DNA of 64,000 nt. Source: Paenibacillus turicensis. Its GTDB lineage: Bacteria; Bacillota; Bacilli; Paenibacillales; Paenibacillaceae. Below, piece after piece: positions 44,071 through 52,813 of the stretch. Both the position numbers and the translations under genes were made by a program. The stretch spans positions 1 to 64,000 of the forward strand of contig NZ_JAGGKG010000001.1 of assembly GCF_017873435.1 (NCBI RefSeq), written 5' to 3'. The notes below the pieces were generated by a model. That model was not told the origin of the DNA, made no database searches, and was given only the letters and a program-made list of their open reading frames with translations. Numbering within the stretch: the stretch's first letter is position 1; each line of letters starts with the position of its first letter.

Positions 44071-44823
44071 CTATCGAATTGGCGTTGCCGCTGACATTTG
44101 AAAGCCCAAGGCGATTAAATCCTTACTCGTTGCAGGCAACATCATCAGTGCATCCTTTTGAATGGAATATGCAGATTCCCGCATCATATCTCGGTAAGTA
44201 TCTGGTATGATGGAAGACATTCGCATTAGCTTTTCTGTATAAGGATCTGGCATAAACTGATTAGGTACAATCCCCCGCCAAGCCTTAGCATCTCTTACCT
44301 TCCCCTGTGTTGCTTCTTCTGTTAAAAAAATATTTTCTATTAAAACGGGGCCATCTGGCAAAGACAACTCCATAATTTCCTTCGCAATTGGCTCTGGATC
44401 TTCACCTGTGTATACACCATCGGTTAGATGACAAATAATTGGAGCAGGACATTGGCCCATCGTTGGCATTTCCGTTTGTAATATTTTTAGTGCTTGTCTA
44501 AAGGCTTTAGCAGTATCCGTAAAACGCTTTGGATATAACTGTGGAAGCTGACCACGATTTGCAATACGGTCAATAGACTTTACACCATTTAACAAATCAT
44601 ATACCTCATCACTATACGCCAAAATCGCAATCCGATAACGAGGAGATAAATGATTTCCTTTCGTAGAGCGATAAACAATTTGACGCATAATCGATTGCAG
44701 CGCCTCATTAATAATGTCCACCCTGCGTCGCCCTTCAAACTCCAATGTCATCGACCCACTAATATCTATGAGGTAAATTAATAAGGCAGGTGTATCTGCG
44801 GTAGCTCGAATTTCGTAACTCAC
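44071..44823 (-). CDS. VWA-domain protein
   Basis: This 250-residue protein has a von Willebrand A fold with a complete MIDAS: DISGSM near the N-terminus, a Thr in the FTDTAK loop and Asp in CHLTDGVY. No signal peptide is seen, so it is probably cytosolic. The GTG at 44823 is chosen since AAGGGG lies upstream of it and none precedes the ATG at 44844. VWA proteins near kinases and FHA proteins often act in phospho-dependent assembly control. It follows the module B EsxA-like gene. Confidence 0.78.
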   Translation of the reverse strand: MSYEIRATADTPALLIYLIDISGSMTLEFEGRRRVDIINEALQSIMRQIVYRSTKGNHLSPRYRIAILAYSDEVYDLLNGVKSIDRIANRGQLPQLYPKRFTDTAKAFRQALKILQTEMPTMGQCPAPIICHLTDGVYTGEDPEPIAKEIMELSLPDGPVLIENIFLTEEATQGKVRDAKAWRGIVPNQFMPDPYTEKLMRMSSIIPDTYRDMMRESAYSIQKDALMMLPATSKDLIALGFQMSAATPIR

Positions 44824-44896
44824 GATTTCTAACCCCTTAATCATATTTTACTAAATTTTATATCTTATCTAGTTACTGTGTCCTGCTCTAATGATC

Positions 44897-44931
44897 AAAT
44901 AGGCCAAACCATCACTTGGTCTGACCTATTT
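44897..44931 (-). terminator. Hairpin after the module B EsxA-like gene
   Basis: AAATAGGcCAaACCA (44897-44911) pairs with TGGTcTGaCCTATTT (44917-44931) with two mismatches. On the minus strand no T-run follows, while on the plus strand CTTTTT does. It has the same position as the hairpin at 12138 in module A and may work as an attenuator or RNA end protector. Confidence 0.5.
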
Positions 44932-44974
44932 AATCTTTTTAAATTGTAGCAAGTAAAAATTATGTAGCAAAAAA

Positions 44975-45247
44975 TTAGCTTTGTTGATCTGCCAATCTGA
45001 AGCGTTTTGCAATTTCAGTTAACTCTTCTCCAACAGCATTTAGCATTTCGATATATTGATCCATACTCTTCTTATCTGCATCATAACGTTGGAAGAACTT
45101 ATTTTGTGTCATCCCTTCCCATTGTCCTTGCATGGATTGGATCGCTGTGTTAAGTCTTGATGCAATCTCTTGACTCTGTTGAGCACCTGATTTAAATTGT
45201 CCTGCAATACGATCCATTTCTTCTGGTGTAACTAAAATTTTAGCCAC
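44975..45247 (-). CDS. EsxA/YukE-like WXG100 protein (module B)
   Basis: This 90-residue protein is closely paralogous to 12188-12460: MQGQWEGMTQ in the turn and KRFRLADQQS at the end, carrying the F-x-x-x-D motif. The start is GTG behind TAGGAGGAG. It heads module B behind a duplicated promoter. It is probably secreted and a recognition partner of EssC. Confidence 0.92.
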   Translation of the reverse strand: MAKILVTPEEMDRIAGQFKSGAQQSQEIASRLNTAIQSMQGQWEGMTQNKFFQRYDADKKSMDQYIEMLNAVGEELTEIAKRFRLADQQS

Positions 45248-45581
45248 TTAAACTCCTCCTAAACTAGTAAAATATAACTATTATCAGTATGATATTACCA
45301 ATACTTTCGTTTTATATCAATACAATTTATTACATTTTTACTAACTCAATGAATTTTTACTCTATTTTTTGTGATAGAATACCTAATTTACATATTAATT
45401 CAATTTTCATCACAATTTTATTAATATAAATTAACGATCCATTTTTTGTTCTAGAGACTTTTTTACTACATCCTTTTATAACTTTTCTTTGGTTTAAAGC
45501 CCTAAATTAGTTTACAATATATAATGTTGAGTTTTTATTTTCGTACTAGCTTGTTACATATAAGATAAAGGAGTGGAAATC
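45248..45581. promoter_or_regulatory. Divergent intergenic region with module B promoter
   Basis: On the minus strand TTGATA (45320-45315) and TAATAT (45297-45292), 17 bases apart, form the likely module B promoter; the segment to 45250 aligns with 12461-12533. On the plus strand a weak TTGGTT and TACAAT pair (about 45489 and 45513) could serve lplA. The central part (45325-45480) is A+T-rich and shows nothing else I recognise. Confidence 0.4.
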
Positions 45582-46586
45582 ATGCGTTTTATCGACAACC
45601 AAGGGATCACAGATCCTGCGATTAACTTAGCAATTGAGGAATTTGCGCTTAAGCACCTACCGATGGATGAGGATAGCTATTTGTTATTTTATATTAATGC
45701 GCCCTCTGTCATTATTGGGAAGCACCAAAATACAATTGAAGAGATCAATAACGAATATGTAAAGGAAAACGATATCAAAGTCGTTCGTCGTCTTTCTGGT
45801 GGTGGCGCAGTATATCACGATCTGGGTAATTTAAACTTTAGTTTTATTACTAAAGACGATGGACAATCCTTCCACAACTTTCGCAAATTTACGGAGCCTG
45901 TTGTAGAGGCCTTACATGCGCTTGGTGTAAAAGCTGAGCTAACTGGACGTAATGACCTTCAGGTTGGCGAACAAAAAATTTCAGGTAACGCACAATTTTC
46001 AACACGTGGACGTATGTTTAGCCATGGAACCTTGATGTTTAACCTCAATCTGGAGCACGTAGGAGCTTCACTCCATGCTAATCCAGAGAAATTTAAATCT
46101 AAAAGCACAAAATCTGTTCGCAGTCGTGTTGCTAATATTATTGATTTTTTAGAGCAAAAGATGACCATTGAAGAGTTCAGAGCTCATTTACTACAGCATA
46201 TTTTTGGTTTGGATGTAGCGGATGTACCTAAATATGAATTAACCGAAGCGGATTGGATTAAAATCCATGAAATTTCGGCAGAGCGTTATCAAAATTGGGA
46301 TTGGAATTATGGTTTATCTCCTGAGTCAAATGTAAAGCACTCTAAAAAATTCCCTGTCGGGATCATCGACCTTCGCATGAATATTAAAGACGGGAATATT
46401 GATGAAATTAAAATTTATGGTGACTTCTTTGGTGTTGGTGATGTTACTAATATTGAAGATAAGCTTAGAGGGGTTCGCTACACAGAAGAGGACGTCACAA
46501 AAGCGTTAGCTGATGTTGATATCAAACATTATTTTGGCAATCTTCCAAAAGAGGACTTTATTGGTCTTATTTTTCTAGAGGAATAA
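45582..46586 (+). CDS. lplA: Lipoate-protein ligase A
   Basis: This 334-residue enzyme attaches lipoate to 2-oxoacid dehydrogenase and glycine cleavage proteins using ATP. The family motif RRLSGGGAVYHDLGN is intact, with the start MRFIDNQGITDPAINLAIEE and GRNDLQVGEQKISGNAQ typical of the Gram-positive LplJ branch. A C-terminal accessory domain follows. The ATG is at 45582 with AAAGGAG nine bases before it; a GTG inside that stretch is unlikely. Confidence 0.93.
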   Translation: MRFIDNQGITDPAINLAIEEFALKHLPMDEDSYLLFYINAPSVIIGKHQNTIEEINNEYVKENDIKVVRRLSGGGAVYHDLGNLNFSFITKDDGQSFHNFRKFTEPVVEALHALGVKAELTGRNDLQVGEQKISGNAQFSTRGRMFSHGTLMFNLNLEHVGASLHANPEKFKSKSTKSVRSRVANIIDFLEQKMTIEEFRAHLLQHIFGLDVADVPKYELTEADWIKIHEISAERYQNWDWNYGLSPESNVKHSKKFPVGIIDLRMNIKDGNIDEIKIYGDFFGVGDVTNIEDKLRGVRYTEEDVTKALADVDIKHYFGNLPKEDFIGLIFLEE

Positions 46587-46639
46587 GATTGATAATAATA
46601 TAGAGAATTAACAAATGACTAATTGGATAGGAGAACAAC

Positions 46640-47437
46640 ATGTACAAATTGATTTCAATCGACATCGACGATACGTTAATTAATGATAAAAAGGAAGTTA
46701 CACCTGCAACAAAAAAGGCTTTGGAGCAAGCGATTGAAGCGAATGTCGTTGTTACGCTAGCAACAGGTAGAGCTTATGCTTCTGCTCAAGCGATCGCAAG
46801 ACAAATCGGACTTAATGTACCGATTATTACGTATCAAGGTGCTTTAATTAAAAATCTGTTAGACGAGGCTGTGTTATACGAACGTTATGTACCACAAGCT
46901 GCTGCGGAAAAATTGTTCCAATATTGCCTAGAGCACGATCTTCATTTACAAACCTATATCGATGATAAGCTCTATGCACGGGAAGAAAACCAGAAGCTCA
47001 TCGATTATGTCGGGCTAAATAAAACCAAATATTATGTCGAGCCTGATTTTGCTAAGCTGATCCCTCTACCAACGCCCAAAATGCTTATCATTGATGAGCC
47101 AGAATATTTAGATGAACTTGCACCAGTCTTACGTGAATTACTTGGCAATGAAGTGCACATCACTAAATCCAAGCCTAATTTCTTAGAGATTATGCATTAC
47201 GAAGGAACAAAAGGACATGCACTTAGATTCCTAGCAGATCATTTTGGCTGTAAATTAGAAGAAACGATTGCAATTGGCGACTCCTGGAACGACCATGAAA
47301 TGCTTGAAGCCGCAGGATTAGGAGTAGCGATGGAAAATGCGATCCCTGCCCTTAAGAAAGTAGCAGATTATATTACCGCAAGCAACAATGATGATGGTGT
47401 AAAGCATGTCATTGATAAATTTGTGCTACAAGCTTAG
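46640..47437 (+). CDS. Cof-type HAD-superfamily phosphatase
   Basis: This 265-residue cytosolic hydrolase has HAD motif I DIDDTLI, motif II Thr in TLATGRAY, motif III Lys near TKSKPN and motif IV GDSWNDHEM. The C2-type cap lies between about 85 and 190. These enzymes act on sugar phosphates or FMN; the substrate is unknown. It lies 53 bases after lplA, with a GGAG site. Confidence 0.9.
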   Translation: MYKLISIDIDDTLINDKKEVTPATKKALEQAIEANVVVTLATGRAYASAQAIARQIGLNVPIITYQGALIKNLLDEAVLYERYVPQAAAEKLFQYCLEHDLHLQTYIDDKLYAREENQKLIDYVGLNKTKYYVEPDFAKLIPLPTPKMLIIDEPEYLDELAPVLRELLGNEVHITKSKPNFLEIMHYEGTKGHALRFLADHFGCKLEETIAIGDSWNDHEMLEAAGLGVAMENAIPALKKVADYITASNNDDGVKHVIDKFVLQA

Positions 47438-47438
47438 G

Positions 47439-47510
47439 CTCTATTTAGTAATTAGTACTTGACAACGATAGGAGTTTGGTAGCTACGATCCAGAGCGTTC
47501 TTGCGATTGT
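47439..47510 (+). repeat. 72-base inverted repeat, copy 1
   Basis: This segment matches the reverse complement of 57687-57758 with few differences, including the shared CTACGATCCAGAGCGTTC and TTGCGATTG. It lies directly after the HAD gene stop. The longer element around copy 2 is not present here. It is probably a partial copy of a dispersed intergenic element. Confidence 0.8.
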
Positions 47511-47543
47511 TGTTAGTTAGCCGTCAAGCAGAGATACAATATC

Positions 47544-47592
47544 AAAAAGGGAAATGTAACCGGAGGACAATTCCAATACATCTCCCTTTTTG
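47544..47592. terminator. Bidirectional terminator between the HAD gene and clpP
   Basis: AAAAAGGGAAATGTA (47544-47558) pairs with TACATCTCCCTTTTT (47577-47591). Its A- and T-rich ends let it stop transcripts from both converging genes. Confidence 0.75.
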
Positions 47593-47642
47593 TTTGTGCG
47601 AGATCCGTCTTGATCGTTTGTTATAAACTTGTTATACGTGTT

Positions 47643-48227
47643 CTATACCTGTGTAATCACTTGATCCACAAGCCCATACTCCACAGCCTCTTCTGCGCTG
47701 TAAAAATGATCTCGATCCGTATCCCTAATTACCGTCTCGATCGGTTGACCTGTGCGTTCTGCAATGAGTTCGTTCACCTTTTGACGTGTCCGCATAATCC
47801 ATTCTGCATGAATATGAATATCCGAGGCTTGCCCTCTAGCACCTCCTAATGGCTGGTGTAACATCACTTCACCATGGGGCAAAATGTACCTTTTCCCTTT
47901 TGCGCCACCCATTAACAAAATCGCACCAAAGCTAGCACACATCCCGATACAGGTTGTAGTCACATCTGGCTTAATTAACTGCATCGTATCATATATCGAA
48001 TACCCTGCCGTCATTACACCACCTGGACTATTGATATACATATGAATATCCTTCGTTGGATCTTCCGCAGATAAGAAAAGTAGCTGTGCAACAATGGCTG
48101 TGGCCATTTGATCCCCGATTTCACCGCATACCATTATAATTCGATCCTTAAGCAGCCGTGAGTAGATGTCGTAGCTTCGCTCTCCAAGGCTTGTTTGTTC
48201 TACTACATAAGGAATTGCGTTCATCAT
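47643..48227 (-). CDS. clpP: ClpP-family serine protease (second ClpP type)
   Basis: This 194-residue protease subunit has the family start ([20 protein letters not shown]), the catalytic Ser in [11 protein letters not shown], His in MLHQPLGG and Asp in [14 protein letters not shown]. It forms the tetradecameric proteolytic chamber used by Clp ATPases. GMCASFG instead of the usual GMAASMG and the absence of a clpX or other ATPase gene nearby suggest a secondary paralogue. AAGGAG lies eight bases before the ATG. The gene overlaps the end of the sigma-factor gene by 80 bases. Confidence 0.92.
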   Translation of the reverse strand: MMNAIPYVVEQTSLGERSYDIYSRLLKDRIIMVCGEIGDQMATAIVAQLLFLSAEDPTKDIHMYINSPGGVMTAGYSIYDTMQLIKPDVTTTCIGMCASFGAILLMGGAKGKRYILPHGEVMLHQPLGGARGQASDIHIHAEWIMRTRQKVNELIAERTGQPIETVIRDTDRDHFYSAEEAVEYGLVDQVITQV

Positions 48228-49032
48228 TTTCCCATCTCCTTAACGAAGCATTTGTATTTGGCTGCCAGCCTGCTTCAAGAGACTCTTTCAAAACGGTGGA
48301 TGTATTATTTGCAACTACAGATGCCAAAGCAACCGCAGGCTCAACAATATCCTGTAGCCCTAGCTCTACAATTGAAGCCATATCGCCACTTCTAAATGCA
48401 AGCAAATACGATTTAAGCAATTGGTCTGATTTATTTTGACTACGCTCACATTGCTGTTTTGGAGCTAAAGACGATGAATCCAATAAAGAAGTTGCTTGTT
48501 CATCCTGTCCTTTCTCTAGCTCCCGTGATTGTATTCGAGAAAGTGTCTTTCTTGCTCGGTGTAGTGCAACACGCACTGCCCCTTCTGTCGTTGATAGCAA
48601 ATCTGCTACCTCCGGACCTGAATACCCAAATACATCCCGCAATAACAACACAGTTCGCTGTAAAGGAGGCAGGGAAGTAATAAGCAGCTCCAATGCTTCC
48701 TCTACCTTCCACTCTACCTCCCAATCCGCAATGAAGCTTGACTCGTGCGATGACAATTGGGAAATAAAGCTACGTGCATTGGTTTGCTTTCTCATTTCAT
48801 CAATCCAACAGTTTTTAGCAATCGTAATCAAATAAGCTTCGATATGAAGCGTAGATGTTTTGCTTTGTAATTTGGGCCACGCCTTCATCAGCGTTTGCTG
48901 GAACAAATCCTCGCTGTCCCAAACATTACATGTAAGCGATAGGCAATAGCGCCGAAGTGCAGGTAGAGCCTGCTCTAGCTCGTTTTGAATAGAGTTCATT
49001 ACCGCAGGCTTGGCGGTAGCTACAAAGGTCAT
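48148..49032 (-). CDS. ECF-type RNA polymerase sigma factor with C-terminal extension
   Basis: This roughly 294-residue protein has a sigma-70 region 2 ([16 protein letters not shown], with DEMRKQT after it) and a region 4 HTH ([19 protein letters not shown], then [12 protein letters not shown]). The extension (about 185 onward; [19 protein letters not shown]) resembles the SnoaL-like tail of ECF41-type factors but then diverges and runs into clpP. No adjacent anti-sigma gene is seen. The start at 49032 is a choice among several ATGs. The overlap with clpP and the odd tail suggest a 3' truncation or frameshift of the SnoaL-like part. Confidence 0.75.
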   Translation of the reverse strand: MTFVATAKPAVMNSIQNELEQALPALRRYCLSLTCNVWDSEDLFQQTLMKAWPKLQSKTSTLHIEAYLITIAKNCWIDEMRKQTNARSFISQLSSHESSFIADWEVEWKVEEALELLITSLPPLQRTVLLLRDVFGYSGPEVADLLSTTEGAVRVALHRARKTLSRIQSRELEKGQDEQATSLLDSSSLAPKQQCERSQNKSDQLLKSYLLAFRSGDMASIVELGLQDIVEPAVALASVVANNTSTVLKESLEAGWQPNTNASLRRWENDERNSLCSRTNKPWRAKLRHLLTAA

Positions 49033-49104
49033 GGAATTGGGGCCCCCTTTCATTTCCCTTGATACACTTCGTAAACGGGTGATGGTATCGAAACGTTACA
49101 CCTT

Positions 49105-49896
49105 TCAGCCACTAATTAATTTAACCTCCATATTTGTGTATGCAAATTGAACATGTTTAGGCAGTAAACCAGGATGACGTCGTAAATCAATATCATGAGA
49201 TTGGTGAGTAAAAATTGCATACTTAGGCTTGACCTCAGATAATAATTGTAACGCTTCCTCCACATCATAAACCGATCTAGTCTCAAACACTGCATTTTCC
49301 TTATAAAAGCTAGTTCCTAACACAAGCAAATCAAGCCCTTGCAATAATACTTTTTGCTCCTGAGTTAGATCAATAGCATCGGAACAGTACACCCAGCGAT
49401 AATCTTGTTTTTCAAAGCGATAGGCATATGAATATCCGTTTTTACCATGATTGACCTTCCACCCTGTAATTAACCAACCCGCTAGCTTTAGTCCCTCATC
49501 AATCGGAAATAGGTTTAGCTGCCTAGGAAGCCAAGGAAATTGAACTGTAATAACATCTAATACTTCCCTAGGAGCGTATAAATTACCTTTGCGCCCAAGC
49601 CATCGGCAGGCATCAGCCCACTGCGGTAAGCCACCAATATGATCAAAATGCGCATGAGTAACCACAATATTTTCCACGAAACGTTGTTTATTGACCTCCA
49701 TTTGGGTGTTCCAGTCAGGACCACAATCAATCAGAAATTGTCCGTCCTGCCCCGATACCTCAGCAAGTGAGCGATAACGGCGATTAATCCCTGTGTTTCT
49801 AGCCTCCTGACAAACATCGCAATCACAATAAACACGGGGAACACCCATCGCATCCCCTGTACCCCAAAAGGTTAAAGTATCTAATTCCTTATTCAT
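49105..49896 (-). CDS. PhnP-like metallo-beta-lactamase-fold hydrolase
   Basis: This 263-residue enzyme has the motif HAHFDH for the two-metal site, further His/Asp ligands (SDAIDL and THQSHDID) and an N-terminal Cys cluster CDCDVC, like PhnP-type phosphodiesterases. No phosphonate genes are near, so the substrate is open: cyclic phosphodiester hydrolysis or a related reaction. It stands between the amidase and sigma-factor genes, all minus strand. Confidence 0.8.
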   Translation of the reverse strand: MNKELDTLTFWGTGDAMGVPRVYCDCDVCQEARNTGINRRYRSLAEVSGQDGQFLIDCGPDWNTQMEVNKQRFVENIVVTHAHFDHIGGLPQWADACRWLGRKGNLYAPREVLDVITVQFPWLPRQLNLFPIDEGLKLAGWLITGWKVNHGKNGYSYAYRFEKQDYRWVYCSDAIDLTQEQKVLLQGLDLLVLGTSFYKENAVFETRSVYDVEEALQLLSEVKPKYAIFTHQSHDIDLRRHPGLLPKHVQFAYTNMEVKLISG

Positions 49897-49922
49897 TTCA
49901 ATTAAGTCCCTTTATGTTTTTA

Positions 49923-51257
49923 TCATAATTTTACCATAATATCTGTCTTTAATATTTCCTCAATTAAACCAGAATACGCTAACAATTGCTCATCTCTACC
50001 ATAAGGAGCAATGCATTGAAAGCCAAGTGGCAAATGATTCATTTCCATCAGGGGTAAGCTTAATGTCGGACAACCCGCATATGTCCAAATCGATGTCATT
50101 CCTGCCCAGCCCGTAGGTCCACCAATGAGAGGAGCCGGCCCAGCTTGTGCTGGGGAAATCCATAAATCAATGCCTTCAGCATCTGCAGAAGCCTGTAATT
50201 GTTGTCTAAGCTCTAATTGGTCCTTGCGGTATTGCTTTAACTGCTGTTCATCTATATCTTTACCCGCTACAATCGCTTGATGGACTGCTTCCCCATAACT
50301 TGCTTCATAACTAGCAAACCAATCCCTATGACCAAGCGCCAATTCACCCCGGGCTAAATTTAACATGTCATAGCCAAGTAATAAGTCATTACTCCACGGC
50401 ATGTCAACCTGTTTTACAGTAAACCCAGCTTGGGTGAGTTGTTCTACTTTATCCATAAAAATTTCATATACCCCTTTTTCAAGCAATTCCATGAATACCC
50501 CGTTAGGAATTCCTAAGACTGGCTTTCTACTTGGCTCTACTGTTTGCCATTTTGGAACTAAGCATGCTGCAGCATATTTCATACTTTCTAAATCCTGTGT
50601 AAACATTCCAAATGTATCAAAGGAAGGAGACATTAAAAGACAACCATCAAGTGGTACACGACCATAGCTTACTTTAAACCCTACAACACCACAAAATGAA
50701 GCTGGCGCCATAACAGAACGTAACGTTTGTGTACCGATAGCAAGTGGAATCATACCTGATGCTACAGCAGCGGCTGATCCCGCACTTGAACCTCCAGATG
50801 TATGTGCAAGATGATGTGGATTTTTGGTAGGGATAACACTAGCATAAGCAAATTCTTCTGTCACTGTCTTCCCCATCATCCAAGCCCCTAGCTCCTGCAA
50901 TCTTTTAACAACCCATCCCTCATTACCTGTTAGCACTTCAGCAGGAAGCTTTGAGCCCCCATATGTAGCAAATCCATCTACGTGAAAAAGGTCCTTCACA
51001 GCTACGGGTATACCTAGTAAAGGTAAAGCGTTCTCTCCATTAAGTGCTAGATGCCTTGAATTGTCTATTTTTGTTAACAAAAGTGTTTCTAACTCACTTT
51101 CATCTTTATCGTGAACGAAGGCTTGAATCTGTTCCTCAACTTCATTAAATCTTGCATCAAAATGCCGCTCATAAATTTCTTGCGCAGATAAACTAGTATA
51201 AGTATGTACCGAACTTAGTGAGTCATAAATAGAGTTTTTCTTTAAAAACATCATCAT
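49923..51257 (-). CDS. Amidase signature family enzyme
   Basis: This 444-residue enzyme has the catalytic Lys in GIPVAVKDLFH, the Ser-rich signature HTSGGSSAGSAAAVASG and the Ser nucleophile region in TQTLRSVMAP. In GatA the last region is usually TDTGGSIR; the change to TQTLRSV suggests a non-Gat amidase. No gatB or gatC is adjacent. The ATG at 51257 follows GGAGGG. The substrate is unknown. Confidence 0.85.
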   Translation of the reverse strand: MMMFLKKNSIYDSLSSVHTYTSLSAQEIYERHFDARFNEVEEQIQAFVHDKDESELETLLLTKIDNSRHLALNGENALPLLGIPVAVKDLFHVDGFATYGGSKLPAEVLTGNEGWVVKRLQELGAWMMGKTVTEEFAYASVIPTKNPHHLAHTSGGSSAGSAAAVASGMIPLAIGTQTLRSVMAPASFCGVVGFKVSYGRVPLDGCLLMSPSFDTFGMFTQDLESMKYAAACLVPKWQTVEPSRKPVLGIPNGVFMELLEKGVYEIFMDKVEQLTQAGFTVKQVDMPWSNDLLLGYDMLNLARGELALGHRDWFASYEASYGEAVHQAIVAGKDIDEQQLKQYRKDQLELRQQLQASADAEGIDLWISPAQAGPAPLIGGPTGWAGMTSIWTYAGCPTLSLPLMEMNHLPLGFQCIAPYGRDEQLLAYSGLIEEILKTDIMVKL

Positions 51258-51317
51258 TTGTCCCTCCACTAATTTTTATTACTACTCTACACCCACCCAG
51301 CACCAAATAAAAGGAAA

Positions 51318-51351
51318 AAGCGCACTTCTATCATCTAATAGAAATACGCTT
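51318..51351 (-). terminator. Terminator after the TetR-family gene
   Basis: AAGCGCACTTCTAT (51318-51331) pairs with ATAGAAATACGCTT (51338-51351) with small mismatches. On the minus strand CTTTTTCCTTTT follows. It lies 92 bases after the regulator stop. Confidence 0.65.
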
Positions 51352-51443
51352 CCATTCACTTTTAGTTACATATTTTTCAAAAACAATGTACTAATGAGAA
51401 GTAGTAATAATGCAGTGTATTAAAGTCATTAACTAAAATAATA

Positions 51444-52034
51444 TTATACATTTTTTAATCTATAACTTAGCATTTGGACGTGAGCAATCGCTGCTGGTTT
51501 TATTTCATCAAAGGTTAAACGATCTTGAATATAATAGGATATAAAGCCATGAAGGCTTAGAAAAATACTTAGTGGAAATGAAGGATGATGCTCCAAAGAA
51601 TGCCCTTCCTCATGCAAAAACTGGCGCACAATGATGTCAAATCGATTTAAACATTTTGCCTGCTCACTTCGACAATAAGTTAAAATTTCTTCATCACGAA
51701 GCATGAACATTATTTCATACTGATAGGGATTTTGAACACCAAACTTAATAAACTCCAGCATGAGTTGCTCTAGCTTAGATAAGCCTTCTTTTGTAGGTGA
51801 TGTAAGCACCTTTTGAAACATATCTGATAAATGATTAAAATCCTGCACGACAATAGCATAAAACAATTCTGCTTTTTCTTTAAAGTGATAATATAGTGAT
51901 CCATGACTGTATCCTAAATGCTGTCCAATACTTCGCATGGAAATTCCACGATATCCCTTCGTAATAAACAAATGTCTTGCAGCATCCATAATCCGTTCAC
52001 GCGACAATTCCTGTTCTACTGCTCTTCTAGCCAT
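51444..52034 (-). CDS. TetR-family transcriptional regulator
   Basis: This 196-residue regulator has an N-terminal HTH (MRSIGQHLGYSHGSLYYHF, residues about 35-53) and a helical ligand domain. It sits before the amidase gene on the same strand, behind a terminator. The likely target is its own promoter or the adjacent genes; the ligand is unknown. Confidence 0.9.
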   Translation of the reverse strand: MARRAVEQELSRERIMDAARHLFITKGYRGISMRSIGQHLGYSHGSLYYHFKEKAELFYAIVVQDFNHLSDMFQKVLTSPTKEGLSKLEQLMLEFIKFGVQNPYQYEIMFMLRDEEILTYCRSEQAKCLNRFDIIVRQFLHEEGHSLEHHPSFPLSIFLSLHGFISYYIQDRLTFDEIKPAAIAHVQMLSYRLKNV

Positions 52035-52081
52035 AGGCTTTATTCCCCTTCAACAAGCATAAACGGCATTGCCGTCCTTAC

Positions 52082-52708
52082 TTATATTTCAAAGTAAAGC
52101 TTCTCACCTTCCGTCAAAATAACTTGTCCTTGCGTAATATCTACAAGCCAAGCCTTAAACTCCTCTGCCTCTTCTTCTCTAGGCAAACATAACAATGTGA
52201 CTTTGTCTGAAAACTGGGTTTCACCACTTTTTGTTCCACGATTACGTAGTTCATTTTCCATTTTCCCTAACCAAGTATAATCCAATTCGGCAAAAATTTG
52301 ACGATGTAAGCCCCAATGAACAACCTCTCCTGCCTCAATGGCTGCAACCGCACCATCTGTATAAGCACGAATTAATCCACCAGCACCAAGCATAATTCCA
52401 CCAAAATATCTCGTAACAACAATAGCTACATTTTTTAAGCCTTGAGCTTTTATCACTTCTAAAATCGGCTTACCCGCAGTACCGCTAGGCTCTCCGTCAT
52501 CAGATTGCTTCTGTATTTCATCCCGCTCACCAATCATATACGCGGAGCAGTTATGCGTTGCATTCCAGTGCTTCTTTTTTATTTCATCAATAAAAGAAAC
52601 CGCTTCTTCTTCAGTTTCCACTGGCTTGATATAACCAATGAATCTTGATTTTTTGATCACAATTTCTTTATTGCCTGCTTGCCGTACACTTTTATATGAT
52701 TCCAACAT
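52082..52708 (-). CDS. yigZ: YigZ/IMPACT-family protein
   Basis: This 208-residue cytosolic protein carries the family motifs DDGEPSGTAGKPILE and VVTRYFGGIMLGAGGLIRAY. Homologues are small ribosome-associated or translation-control proteins, and the family is conserved without a settled enzymatic role. The ATG at 52708 gives the normal family length and has GGATGAGG upstream; a longer start would add about 30 unrelated residues. Confidence 0.9.
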   Translation of the reverse strand: MLESYKSVRQAGNKEIVIKKSRFIGYIKPVETEEEAVSFIDEIKKKHWNATHNCSAYMIGERDEIQKQSDDGEPSGTAGKPILEVIKAQGLKNVAIVVTRYFGGIMLGAGGLIRAYTDGAVAAIEAGEVVHWGLHRQIFAELDYTWLGKMENELRNRGTKSGETQFSDKVTLLCLPREEEAEEFKAWLVDITQGQVILTEGEKLYFEI

Positions 52709-52736
52709 CTTCCTCATCCTTACTAATGTACCAAGA

Positions 52737-52767
52737 AGCAGTTCAACCGTTAAACCGGCGAACTGCT
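52737..52767 (-). terminator. Hairpin after pgi
   Basis: AGCAGTTC (52737-52744) pairs with GAACTGCT (52760-52767). No long T-run follows on the minus strand, so it is a weak terminator or a processing site between pgi and yigZ. Confidence 0.4.
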
Positions 52768-52813
52768 CCTCTGGCGTTTGTAATCTCTTCTTTTTCAAAA
52801 AGAGAATGTAAAC

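Noticed and set aside
49923-51257. gatA of the Glu-tRNA amidotransferase
   Set aside because: No gatB or gatC neighbours and an altered TDTGGS region; a general amidase is safer.
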